Of a DNA stretch of 60,000 bases, positions 1 through 11,169 are shown piece after piece. How positions within the stretch are numbered: position 1 is the stretch's first letter; every line of letters begins with the position of its first letter. The position numbers and the translations under genes were made by a program. This DNA comes from Gnetum montanum (Eukaryota; Streptophyta; Gnetopsida; Gnetales; Gnetaceae): positions 1,098,554 to 1,158,553 of the forward strand of contig MNCI01029622.1 of assembly GCA_015680685.1 (NCBI GenBank), given 5' to 3'. The notes beneath the pieces are model-generated. The model did not search any database and had not been told where the DNA came from. It saw nothing but the letters and a program-made list of their open reading frames with translations.

Positions 1-674
1 AGTAGCAATATGGTCCATCATCAGAGTACTTGTGAGGGAATAGGTCGTGGAAAATGGTAAAGATGAGACTTAGCAAGGTCCCTCACTGGAATGCTTGTGA
101 GAGAGTTGTTTGCATGGTCATCTTTGCTTTTGTTAACCTTTGACCTCTCGTTTGAATGCTTAGAGAGGGTCACTGTGAAATAGTTGATGTGCCATTTTTT
201 TAGGCACACTTTTTCTTTTGCGCAAGCTTTTGCTCTTTTATGCTTTTTCTTTTTCTGTTCTGCTATTTACATTTGCAAACAACCTTGTTGCAGGATAGGT
301 GTTTCTTTCCGATAATGAGTTATGTTACATCCACGTGGAGCTTTAACATGCCTACAGATGCTTCCCATGTGGTGAGTTGCGTTATGCACGTCATGGACTT
401 TGCAGTTGAACATATTGAAGGGATTTTCAAGCATTAGGAAAATCTGTAAAAGAGGTGAGAGTGAGAATTGAGGGTGTAAGGAATGAGGTAAAGGAGGTTA
501 AGGGGGAGGGTAGGATGTGCACTCCAAAGTAGCCAAGCTAATCAGGATGACCACCTTGGAATAATGTAGTATCCTGATGCCTTGGTGAAACACATCCTCG
601 GAAAACGCCACTCCAGCACATACCCTACAAACACAACAGAGAGAAAACCAGAAGAAATAGCCATGATGCAAAAT
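1..674 (-). other. 3' UTR of element A, no gene
   Basis: Noncoding sequence downstream of the integrase on the minus strand. It includes a T-rich stretch near 207-260. Short open frames here (for example 498-878) repeat sequence found again in the second duplication unit and have no recognisable domain, so I treat them as chance frames. Confidence 0.6.
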
Positions 675-1238
675 GAAAGTAAAGGTCTTACTTACATTGA
701 ATGCTGCTGGAACAATGGACGTTGTTGCTGAGCCATTCGACATCCAAACTAGAAAGGCTAGTAACAGGTCTAGCAGCATCTGCATGGAGAGGTCAACACC
801 GAGGTAGCTCGGAATTACGATGATGCAAGTGCTCAGGAGTCCCAACCCTAGGCAAACATTATGCAGTTCAGCTATCATATTGGCTACCTAATAGTTGAAT
901 GTCTTTTGGTCTCGAGCGATGGCAGGGGCTAGAGGATATCAACATTGTGGCTGGGCCACAATACTACTGGGACTCTAATATTAGGTGCTGACTAGGGAAG
1001 CTACTACCTGGGCGATGAGCCGTGGTGGTAGTAGCTCTGGAAGGTTAGAAAGATGTCAAAAGAAATCTCTGAAGGATCAGTAAGATACCAGGGGCAATGG
1101 CATTACAAATATTCTTGAGGATGTTTTTCTAGCATCGTGAACTACATTTGGGAACTACAACATCCCACTCCGTGTTGGCACTATGCATGCTCGCTTCTTT
1201 GATGAGTTATGGATGCACACTAGGGTCATGTTGCAGAC

Positions 1239-1631
1239 CTAGTTTAAGGTATTGGTATACCATCTGATGTGCTAGTTTAAGGTCTCAGTAGATTTTGGTT
1301 CACTAGTTTAAGGTCCTAGTAGACCGTTCTGCTAGTTTATCATCGTAGTGGATGGTGGCTTTGCTAGTTTAAGGTTCTAGCAGACTTTCTATGCTAGTTT
1401 AACATCGTAGCAGACATGATTTGCTAGTTTTACATCATGGTGGATAGTTTGTTCTATTTTGTAGTCATAGTGCACTGCCTTTGCGAGTTTTACGTTGTAT
1501 CAGATGAGCTTTGCCAATTTTACATTGTAGTAGATGAGCTTTGCCAGTTTTATGTCTTAGCAGATGAGCTTTGCTAGTTTTACGTCATAGCAGAAATTTG
1601 CTTACCTTTGCCAGTTTTATGTCATAGCGAA
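1239..1631. repeat. Minisatellite array in 3' UTR of A, copy 1
   Basis: About ten or more degenerate units of 30-40 bp, each built on GCTAGTTTAAGGTC or CCAGTTTTATGTC followed by TAGCAGA(T/C). The same motif family occurs in the 3' UTRs of F, C and E. Tandem repeats in the 3' UTR are known from Tat/Ogre elements. Confidence 0.85.
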
Positions 1632-2661
1632 TGTTTGCTTATCTTGCTCATGCATTAGATGTAGTATGGCTTGAGGTATGAATGATTCACAAGGTTTACG
1701 ATCTCGTTGCCATCCATGTTTTCCAGCTTGAAGGCCCCATTCCCATAGGCTTTTGTGATCATGAATGGACCTTCCCAATTTTCTGAGAATTTGTTCAAAT
1801 GCTCATGGACAGCCTTGAGAACGTGGTCCCCCTTCTTTACTGGCCATTGATGTAGGTTTGCATGATGCTTCTACCATTTCTTATTCTGATATTGCTCTAT
1901 GCGACCAACTGTCTATGCACACTTTTGCTCTATGGAGTCGAGGTTGATGATCCTCAACTTGTTGTTCTGGGCTTTGCTCATGACATTCGACAGAATCATT
2001 TGAAGTAATGGTGACTGCAACTCAAGAGGTAACATCACTTTAGACCCATAAAAAAGACTATAAGGTGTCTTACCTATCGTAGTCCTACACGTCATCTTGA
2101 AAGCAAAGGTCTTACTTACATTGAATGCTGCTGGAACAATGGATGTTGTTGCTGAGCCATTCGACATCCAAACTAGAAAGGATAGTAATAGGTCTAGCAG
2201 CATCTGCATGGAGAGGTCAACACCGAGGTAGCTAGGAATTAAGATGATGCAAGTGCTCAGGAGTCCCAACCCTAGGCAAACATTATGCAGTTCAGCTATC
2301 ATATTGGCTACCTAATAGTTGAATGTCTTTTGGGCTCGAGCGATGGTAGGGGCTAGAGGATATCAACATTGTGGTTGGGCCACAATACTACTAGGACTCT
2401 AATATTAGGTGCTGACTAGGGAAGCTACTACCTGGGCGATGAGCCATGGTGGTAGTAGCTCTGGAAGGTTAGAAAGATGTCAAAAGAAATCTTTGAAGGA
2501 TCAGTAAGATACCAGGGGCAATGGCATTGCACATATTCTTGAGGGTGTTTTTCTAGCATCGTGAACTACATTTGGGAACTACAACATCCCACTCCGTGTT
2601 GGCACTATGCATGCTCGCTTCTTTGATGAGTTATGGATGCACACTAGGGTCATGTTTCAGA

Positions 2662-3057
2662 CCTAGTTTAAGGTCTTGGTAGACCATCTGATGTGCTAGT
2701 TTAAGGTCTCAGTAGATTTTGGTTCACTAGTTTAAGATCCTAGTAGACCGTTCTGCTCGTTTATCATCGTAGCGGATGGTGGCTTTGCTAGTTTAAGGTT
2801 CTAGCAGACTTTCTATGCTAGTTTAACATCGTAGCAGACATGATTTGCTAGTTTTACATCATGGTGGATAGTTTGTTCTATTTTGTAGTCATAGTGCACT
2901 GCCTTTGCGAGTTTTATGTTGTAGCAGATGAGCTTTGCCAATTTTACATTGTAGTAGATGAGCTTTGCCAGTTTTATGTCTTAGCAGATGAGCTTTGCTA
3001 GTTTTACATCATAGCAGACATTTTCTTACCTTTGCCAGTTTTATGTCATAGCGAATG
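2662..3057. repeat. Minisatellite array in 3' UTR of A, copy 2
   Basis: The second copy of the array at 1239-1631, produced by the 1424-bp duplication. It lies directly downstream (minus strand) of the integrase stop at 3079. Confidence 0.85.
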
Positions 3058-3078
3058 TTTGCTTATCTTGCTCATGCA

Positions 3079-6000
3079 TTAGGTGTAGTATGGCTTGAGG
3101 TATGAATGATTCACAAGGTTTACGATCTCGTTGCCATCCATGTTTTCCAGCTTGAAGGCCCCATTCCCATAGGCTTTTGTGATCATGAATGGACCTTCCC
3201 AGTTTTCTGAGAATTTGTTCAAATGCTCATGGATAGCCTTGAGAACGTGGTCCCCCTTCTTTACTGGCCATTGATGTAGGTTTGCATGATGCTTCTACCA
3301 TTTCTTGTTATGATATTGCTCTATGCGACCAACTGTCTGTGCACACTTCTGCTCTATGGAGTCGAGGTTGATGATCCTCAACTTGTTGTTCTGGGCTTTG
3401 CTCATGACATTCGACAGAATCATTTGAAGTGATGGTGCCTGCAACTCAAGAGGTAACATCACTTTAGACCCATAAAAAAGACTATAAGGTGTCTTACCTA
3501 TCGTAGTCCTACACGTCGTCCTGTAAGCCCACAGAACATAGAGGATTTGCTCATGCCATCTTCTCTTGCTGTTGTTAAGAATTTATTTGAGCAAGTTGAT
3601 GATGGACTTGTTCATAGCTTCTGCTTGTCCATTTTCCTGCGGGTAGTATGGCAAGGAGAATGATGACCTGATGCCAAGATTGCTGTAGAATTTTTTTGTT
3701 TCCACACTACTGAACTATGGCCTGTTGTTAGTCACAATAGTCATGGGAAGCCGAAACCTTGTCACAATGTTGTCTAAGATGAAGTAGGAAACCTACTAGG
3801 ATGTCGTCTTCCTCAGGGGAATAGCCTCCACCCACTTTGTAAAATACTCTGTGGCAGTGATGATGAAGCTATGCCCTATGGAAAATTTAAGTTTGAAGGT
3901 CCTATGATGTCTAGTTCCCATTGCTGGAAAGGCCATGTGATCTATGTTGGATGAAACTCTATAGGTAAGACGTGTATAAGATTTGCATATCTTTGGCACA
4001 TATCACAAGTCTTAACTTTGGCTAGGCAATCACACTCCATGTGAGGCCAGTAGTACCCTAGGCATCTAATTTTTGCCACCATGGCCCTAGGGCCTATGTG
4101 TCCACCACATAGTCCGTCATGTACTTCATTAATGACCTTCTGCACTTGCTCCTCATTTACGCATGCCAACAATATCCCGTTAAAGGAGCGTCTACATAGG
4201 GCATTGTCTCCCATGAGCACATATTGTTGAGCATGCTTGCAGATCATATCTCTTTGGGTAGAGGTTAATCCGCCTGGGTGCTCACCATGTTGCAGGTAGG
4301 CTTTAAGGTTAGCATACCACTCTTGGGTTTCCACAGTGCTAATAGAGGCTATGTGTACCACCTGAGTGATAGCCTCCGTACACTCAGTAATCGAAACTAA
4401 CAAACTTATGAACAGGTGTGGTGGCACATTTAACACTAGGATGGCTAGGGCATCTACTATGGTGTTTTTTTTACACGACATGTGTTGAATGTCTATTTTT
4501 GTAAACTGTTTGAGCAAACATTTCGCTTGGTCACCAAAGATGCGTAGCTTTGCAGGCGTAGACCCTAGTGATTTGATTCACAACGAGTTGTGAATCATCG
4601 CGAATTGCCAGGTGTTGAATGCTTAATGCTTGGGATGCTGAGAGGCCCCTAAGTAATCCTTCGTACTCTACCACGTTATTTGTACAAAGGAATGCAAAAT
4701 GATAAGCAAAATGTTGCATTTCCCTAGAGGGGAACATGATGATAGCAGCTGCACTACCTCCTCACGCGATCGAGGTGCCATTTAAATGCAAAGTGGCTTC
4801 AAGATGTGATAGGATAGCGTTGATAGTACTAACATGCTTATTAGGAAATTTAGGATCTATGATTTCCTGATCATCAATGGATGAGATTGTAAGTTGCATT
4901 ACTATAGCTTGACCCTTTGTCGATGATTGGCTTACATAATGCAAATCGAATTCCGCTGTTATGGCTTTCCACCAGACTATCCTGCTACTCTCATATAGAT
5001 TATTTATGATAGCCTAGAGTACATTGCTCTTGCAAATGATGTTAACTTTACTGTGAAATAGATAATGCCTCCACTTCTTCAATGCAAACACTAGGGCAAG
5101 GTATTTTCTCTCCACCTCATTGTATCTTACCTCATACGCTATCAATGCATGACTTAGATAGTACATTGAAATCTTAGAGCTGTCATCTCATTTCTGACAT
5201 AACAGTGCCATGATAAACATGTCTGAGGTGGTAAGGTAGATGAAGAAAGGCTTATCTCTTTGTGGTGGGTACACAGTTGGGAGATGTTAAAGCTCTTTCT
5301 TTAGATCATCAAAGGCTTGTTGGCATTGTGTTGTCCATTCGAAGTAAACCCCTTTCTTTAGTAAGTATTACATGGGGTGTAACTTGTCAGTCAACTTCGT
5401 TATAAACCTTCTGATAAACTATACCCTGCCTTGTAACCCGTGAAATTCTTTAAGATTTGTAGGGGGTGCTAAATTAATGATGGCCTTAACTTTGCTAGGG
5501 TCCACTCATATTCTAGCCTTCGATACTACAAACCCTAACATGCATCCAGTTCTCACCCTGAAGACATACTTCTTTGGGTTAAGGCATAAATCATGCATCT
5601 AGTAGCACTTGAGGACTACACCTAGATTTTTGGGATGATTAGCAGCCTCTTCAGATTTTACCACTATGTCATCCATGTAATCGTTCAACGTTTCTAGGAT
5701 GTAGTTGCTAAAGATGTAAGTCATGGCTCTCTAGTAAGTTGCTCCGGTTCTTGTGAGCTCAAAGGGCATCATAGCGTAACAAAAAGTACCCCATGGGGTC
5801 ATGAAGGTTATTTTTAAATGATGCTCTAGGCTGATGCGAATTTGGTTGTAGCCGGAAAAACCATGCGTGAAGGATATCAGAGCATGACTAGCCATAGTGT
5901 CAATGAGTTGATCAATACTTGGCAGTGGGAAATCATCTTTGATCGTTGCTTAGTTCAGATCCCTAAATTCTATACAGATTCGTATTTCTCCCATTTTCTT

Positions 6001-6570
6001 AGAAACCACAACGATGTTTAACACCCACTCTGAGTAATCAACTGCCCAGATGAAACCAGCCTGATATAGCTTGGTGATTTTATCCTGTACGACTAGTGCG
6101 ATCTCTGGTTTAACCTTGCAAGCATTCTACTTAACTGCTTTCATCCATGGATCTAAGACAATGTTGTGTTGTATGAGCCTTGAATCTAAATCTGGCATGT
6201 CATTGTAATACCACGTGAATACTTTGATGTTATTCTACAGTACCTTGGCTATATCTTTGTGCATTTGTGAATCTAGGAGGGAGCTAAGCTTTAACATTTT
6301 TATTTTCCCCCTGGATGTTGTCACAGGCATCTTAATGAGAGGATCCTCAGTTACATTCCCAGCCTCTAAATCTAGGGTTTGGACCAGATGTTTGGGAAAG
6401 TCTGGGGATGTTTCTAAGAATGCTACAGTGCTATCTGCGAATGATCCCCAGTCTATAGATTCTCAGTTCAGTTGTCTTGTGAGCTCGTCGTGTGGACCTA
6501 TCAAGGCTAGAGGTAAAGAAAGATCATGGTGCGATGTAGAGGAAAATGATGCAGGGGAAGATGATGTATG
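3079..6570 (-). pseudogene. pol: Element A pol remnant: RT, RNase H, archaeal-type RNase H, integrase
   Basis: Encodes the replication and integration enzymes of the element. Read on the minus strand: RT with an FxGYNQI motif near 5.85 kb and YMDDIVV near 5.67 kb; RNase H with an YLSHAL motif near 5.15 kb; the second, archaeal-type RNase H at about 4.8-4.5 kb (LHLNGTSIA, NNVVEYEGLLRGL, RDDSQLVVNQ); the integrase HHCC zinc finger at about 4.15-3.97 kb (GGHIGPRAM, YYWPHMECDC, CDMCQRY); and the integrase core with TEYFTKWVEA near 3.85 kb. It ends with NHSYLKPYYT and a TAA at 3079-3081. About fifteen or more in-frame stops break it. A TGA at 4762-4764, just before the second RNase H core, is also found at the same site in C and E. 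Confidence 0.9.
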
Positions 6571-6734
6571 ACAACACAACTTTTAATTTTCATATTTTTA
6601 TATTTTTGTAAAACTATTGCAAAAATTGTCTAAGTGAAATTTTGAATGAAAGATAAATTATGGAAATATTGATGCTACTCTAGTTTATGCGTTATGTATG
6701 TTATCTATGTGATTAGTTTCTATGTTTTTCATTT

Positions 6735-6998
6735 TATTTTTAGGCCATTTTGGGCCATCCCTAGTTTTAGGCCATTTCGGGCCATGGGGTGATATAGTTT
6801 TAGGCCATTTTAGGCCATGCGTAGTTTTAGGCCATTTCAGGCCATTGCTAGTTTTAGGCTATTTCGGGCCACCACTAGTTTTAGGCCATTTTGGGCAATG
6901 GTGAGATATAGTTTTAGGCCATTTCAGCCTATCGCTAGTTTTAGGCTATTTCAGGCCATGGGGCAATATAGTTTTAGGCCATTTCGGGCCATGCGATA
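6735..6998. repeat. Protease-RT spacer minisatellite of element A
   Basis: Nine or so units of about 24-35 bp built on TTTTAGGCCATTTCGGGCCAT. The same word flanks the antisense gene in C (38228-38300 and 43290-43345) and lies beside it in B (26495-26670) and E (55800-55925). In A the spacer holds only this array. Two overlapping plus-strand open frames here are translations of the repeat, not genes. Confidence 0.9.
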
Positions 6999-7099
6999 AA
7001 TAGAAGGTATGTTAACGATTTTAGAAAATTAAGTTGGTGTACCTACCATAGATGGATGAATGCAAAGCCAATAAGTGGTAAATGTACAAAGGATGTTAA

Positions 7100-9908
7100 C
7101 TAGGTAGGAAGCAGTGGGGTTGCTACGTAATGCGTAACTAATTTTTGACCCATCATGGATTGGGCGAGGCATAAGCTAAGGCATTCATCTACATCATTGT
7201 CCTGCACTTGGAAGGGCAACTTGGCCCACGCATTTTCATTTTCTGAGCTGGCGTGTTGGGCCAGCTCTTTCACTAAGTAGTCAGTATGTATGGAGTCAAG
7301 CACTTCATTCTTAGAGGTTATAACCTCCGAGCCCTACTCCATATCTATGTTATTTATTTCTTGCATTGCTTCCTTGTCATCATGGATTACCACCTCCCTA
7401 CCTATATAGGGTAGATGAATCTCCTGATGTATGGGCGAAGAGATAGCCCTAAGTTGTGCTAACCATGACCTCCCCAATATCAAGTTAAACTTGGACATCT
7501 CTTTCACCATTATAAACATTGCATTTTTGGGGAACTAGTCCCCTGCCACAAAGTCGATGTGGACCATGCCTTTCACCATAACTCGTGCCTTGTTGAATCA
7601 CTTTAAGCATGACGTTGTCATGGGTTTGATTTGGTCGAACAAACCCATCTTATCCACAATAGGGAATGGGATGATGTTCATAGCAGCCCCATCATCAACA
7701 TGTACCCTTCGGATCTTATGTTGACTAACCTGGATTGTGATGAAAAGAGGCACTGTAGTCACCTAACCCTTTTCAGGGTCTTCCCTAATGGAATTGTTGT
7801 GAAAATTCAACTGGGACTACTATGGTTCTGTAGGTGTAGAAGGAAGCATAACTGAGTGAATCGCTTTTTCTTCTATTGGCTTGTTCTCGTCAACTGGTAT
7901 TTTCGTTAACATGCAAACCAAAGCCTCACGGTGTGTAGTGGAAGTCATAATTAGCTCATATAGGCTCAACATTGTGTTGTTTTATTTTAGAGCCTACTTA
8001 ACCTAAGTGAGACACTTAAAAGGTTTGGGCCACCTTTCTATTTACTGCCTTTCTCCTCTTCCATTCATTCCAAGAGACGAATTTCCTAAGGAGGGACAAT
8101 TTCGAGTCTCGAATCAGACCCTTTTAGGTGAGGTGGCAATGACCATGCACACGTAGCAATGTCATCTTTCAGCAATGAGGATGTAGATGCAAAGGATGAG
8201 AGCATAGGCTTGAAAGTACCTAGGGCGGTACATTCCATCAACGCCTTGCCTATCAAACGCTCTTCTCATTTTTTTGGATGAGAAGGCTACAATGTTGTCT
8301 TATGCGGGGTAGGGGTGATAGAATGGCTTGGCCCCCTAATGATAAATGATGCTAATAGTGTTAATGCATGCGACGGTGGTGCTATTTTACATATAGCTGG
8401 TGCAGGGGTGGATGTCCGGGGAGGGAATCTCAGGAAGAATGGTTGCTATGGAGTTTGCTTAGTCATTGGTGATGTTGGTGCACTACACTGAGGCACATGA
8501 ACCACAAATGGTTGTTGGGGAGGTTTAGGATTACTGTCAAAATTGATGGTGTTGATAATGTAGCCAGTCTTGCTAGAGTTAAGAGGATCCATATAGACAT
8601 GCAAAAATTGATTTTCGAGATGCACTGGGTTTCTTTCGTCTAAAACCAGTTTCCATTGATCAATCATTATTTGGATGTCATCTTTTAACGCCATGCAGTA
8701 ATCTGTATCGTGACCACATTATTGATGGTAGTCATAGAACCGCTCTAGCTTGAAATTCTTAGGAACTGGCAGCTCATTGGGCAAGGCCAAGGAGGGGTTC
8801 CTAAGGAGTTTGCTATACCATTGATATTTTTTGACACCCTCCTATGACATCTGCTTGTGTTGGATATACCCCATTCCCAGTAATTACTTTAGAAGTTTTG
8901 AAGGCTTGATGGGCAATGAGATGTACTTAGAGTGATCTTTATGCTCGAAGTTAGGCTTGGGCGGTGTGGATGCTTTAGATGTAGATGTGAAGGCTTGAGT
9001 TGCGTTGCGTGGTGCGGGTGTAGGGTTTGTTGCTAGTTTGGCCACTTTCTTGTTGTTCTTGTTGTTTTTGGGTTTGGCTTTGTTTGCCACAGCGGCCACT
9101 ATGGTTGTTGTAGCTTTGTCCTTATCCTTGTCCTTCTTCGTAAAAGTGTTCTTATATGCAACACAGGCTAGGTCCTTGCTTACCTCGGCCGTGTCTTGTA
9201 TGCTCTTGGTTTGGGTGAAAGCTTTACTAAGATTCTAAGGAGCAAGATAGTATAGTTTGGACTTAATGAAGTTGTTCATTGCACCCTTAAAGACTGCTAG
9301 CAAATGGGCTTCCGTGATGGGTTCATGGATCTCGTTAAGGGTAGCACTCCACCGCTGTATGAATTTTTGGAATGGTTCCAATGGATCTTGCATCACACTC
9401 ATTAGCTGATCCATTGTAACTTCCAGTCTCAAGTTATACTTGAAACATGTTACGAACTGGGTCAGGAGCTCCTCTATGGTGGAGATGGAGGAGCATGGAA
9501 GCACGCGGTACTAGTCTAAGGCTTTCTCTGTCAGAGACATAGTGAAAGTACAAATGATTGTGTGTGGCCATTGTTGCAAAAGAAGAGACTCATATTTGAA
9601 TGTAATAAGATGTGCATTGGGATCACCCTTCCCATTGTATTTTGTAAAATGGGGGAGTGGCATCCGAGGGGGTAAAGTTAACATGGGAACTACCGGGTTG
9701 ATAGGATCATCCTGGTAGAAGTCCATGACTTATACCATGTTAGAGCCAGTAGTCTTGGGGTGTTTCATTTTCTCAGTAAGGGTCTAGATAAGGTAAAATG
9801 CTAGATCCAGACCTGGGGACAATGTGGATGGTTGGGGAGATGCATAGGTAGCCCCCATCTATGAAGTGACAGGGGCAACGATGTGACTCATAAACGACCC
9901 CTATGAAA
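7100..9908 (-). pseudogene. gag-pro: Element A gag-protease remnant, truncated at the N-terminus
   Basis: The capsid region starts near 9726 with MDFYQDDPINP and carries the plant retrotransposon Gag signature (KYNGKGDPNAHL, FIQRWSATLNEIHEPITEAHLL, KLYYLAP). A lysine-rich basic stretch (9.1-8.9 kb) and a CCHC-like remnant near 8.7 kb (YDYHQ*CGHDTDYC, first Cys lost) follow. The aspartic protease has VHVDDGAAMN near 7.70 kb and FNLILGRSWLAQLR near 7.48 kb. Interrupted by stops and at least one frameshift between about 8.45 and 7.55 kb. The 5' end is cut by LTR fragment H. Confidence 0.88.
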
Positions 9909-11169
9909 GGTACCAGCAACCAAAAATGTCAGTGGCTGGAAACATCGAGAGGTTGTCAGGTGAATAGTTTTAACCCTAAATCCGTGCAAGGGTTGTGCTA
10001 GATAAAAAATAGAAACAAGGCACCCTGAATGGTCTGGTCAATCAGACAGGGAGTTAGTCGATGTAACTTAACCTTCTGTAAATGTGTAATGCAGAAGTGA
10101 TGTTTATAATGTAATATAATAATTATTAAATGTAATGAAAAAAAATGATGTAAAATGCAATGATAATGAGTAGGAATATAAATCGAACTGGAGTTAGAAA
10201 ATGCACCGCCTCAAGATTGCAACTTTACTTTGTTGAGATGGATATAATCGTTTGGACAACACTAGGAAGCACGAAGATTCCAAAGGTAACTAGAACATTC
10301 AAAGTCAGCCGACTATGTTCTTGAACACAGATTTAAAAGCCAACAATGCAAAGTGCTGCAAAGCTAATAGAAAAAATTTCTCAATTTGCCAACCCTTTGA
10401 ATTGCTAATTTTCCAAACTGCCAACTTGCCAAAAATGCCAATAATGCTCAAAATTGCCAACCACCAAAAAAATTTGCCAACCCTTTGAGCGTTTCTTGTT
10501 GGGGTATTTATAGGGCTAGGAGCACATGAGAAATGAGGCATAGATGACATGTGTCCTAGACCCATGGAATGCTCACATGTCCATACTGCATGAACATGCA
10601 AAGTCGGTCGTGAACTTGTCACACTGTAATTATGTTGTCGAAACTGGAGATGCTGGAATCAAATAAGCCAACAATGTAGATGAGGAATGAGGCATATTTA
10701 AGTAGCGTAGCTAACTCCTATGTTGTGCTACGCTATGTAGCGTAGCATGTCAGCATAGCGTAGCATAGCATAGCCATTAGTTTGAAAAGAAAGTTTGCAT
10801 TTGAAGTCAACTACATCTTTTGGAAGCTATGGCACACATCCGATTAACTTTGGAAACACTTCATTTAGTTTGCATCTCTACTATGCTATGCTACATTATG
10901 TAGCATAGCATACTGTAGCAGCTAGCTTTATTTGCGACTCATGCTGAAATTGCAAACACTTGTTTGAAGCTTTGATCATGCTAATAGTTGCAACTTTTAC
11001 CTTTGTGAAAGGAAGAATTCAAACTTGCTGAACTTGCATTTGAGACATCTTTTGTTGTTCTTACATCATCACTACATTGTGCTACGCTATGTAGCATAGC
11101 ATAGCATAGCAGCTAGCATATCCTGCTTTTTGTTCAATTTGCCACTTTTTGATGAGAAACTTTGCTAAG
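9909..11169 (-). mobile_element. LTR fragment H (B/F-type family)
   Basis: Aligns along its length with the F LTR (13186-15086), including the shared TATTTATAGGGCTAGGA(G/A)CACATG block. Its low-coordinate end matches the 3' terminus of F and B LTRs (ACCAAAAATGT) and abuts A's gag directly with no primer site, so it is best read as the 3' LTR of a minus-strand element inserted in A. A TATA box on the minus strand is at 10505-10512. The last 450 bp or so expected from F are missing because element G begins at 11170. GCTATGCTACG-type inverted words lie at about 10690-10770, 10880-10915 and 11070-11115. Confidence 0.8.

Larger units (their letters stand above)
675..3522. repeat. Direct tandem duplication, two units of about 1424 bp, within element A
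   Basis: Unit 1 (about 675-2098) and unit 2 (about 2099-3522) match nearly base for base; both begin at GAAAG(T/C)AAAGGTCTTAC and end near TCCTACACGTC. Each unit holds the integrase C-terminus, a minisatellite array and part of the 3' UTR. Because the element reads on the minus strand, unit 2 is joined to the rest of pol and unit 1 is a detached extra copy. The units differ by only scattered substitutions, so the duplication is much younger than the element or has been homogenised. Confidence 0.9.
1..9908 (-). mobile_element. Element A: Tat-lineage Ty3/gypsy retrotransposon, 5' part and 3' LTR missing
   Basis: On the minus strand the order is gag (9.9-8.4 kb), protease (7.7-7.3 kb), a repeat-rich spacer, RT, RNase H, second RNase H and integrase (6.6-3.1 kb), then a 3' UTR. 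This is the Tat/Ogre-type order. The gag end is cut at 9909 by the terminus of LTR fragment H, so the 5' LTR, 5' UTR and Gag N-terminus should lie beyond the nested stack to the right. The left edge of the window falls in the 3' UTR; sequence near 200-480 resembles the part of element F's 3' UTR lying a few hundred bases before its 3' LTR, so A's 3' LTR probably starts just outside. Many stop codons show it is dead and old. Unlike B, C and E it has no antisense gene in its spacer. Confidence 0.9.

Noticed and set aside
498-878. Possible membrane protein ORF on the minus strand, repeated at 1913-2302
   Set aside because: It is present twice only because of the 1424-bp duplication and lies in a 3' UTR. 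At 1913-2302 it overlaps true integrase C-terminal sequence in another segment, and no matching frame was recognised in the other elements.
3079-6570. Integrated pararetrovirus (caulimovirus) as an alternative to the pol remnant
   Set aside because: There is an integrase with HHCC and DDE motifs, LTRs with a primer site and polypurine tract in sister copies, and a second archaeal-type RNase H; these indicate a Ty3/gypsy Tat element.
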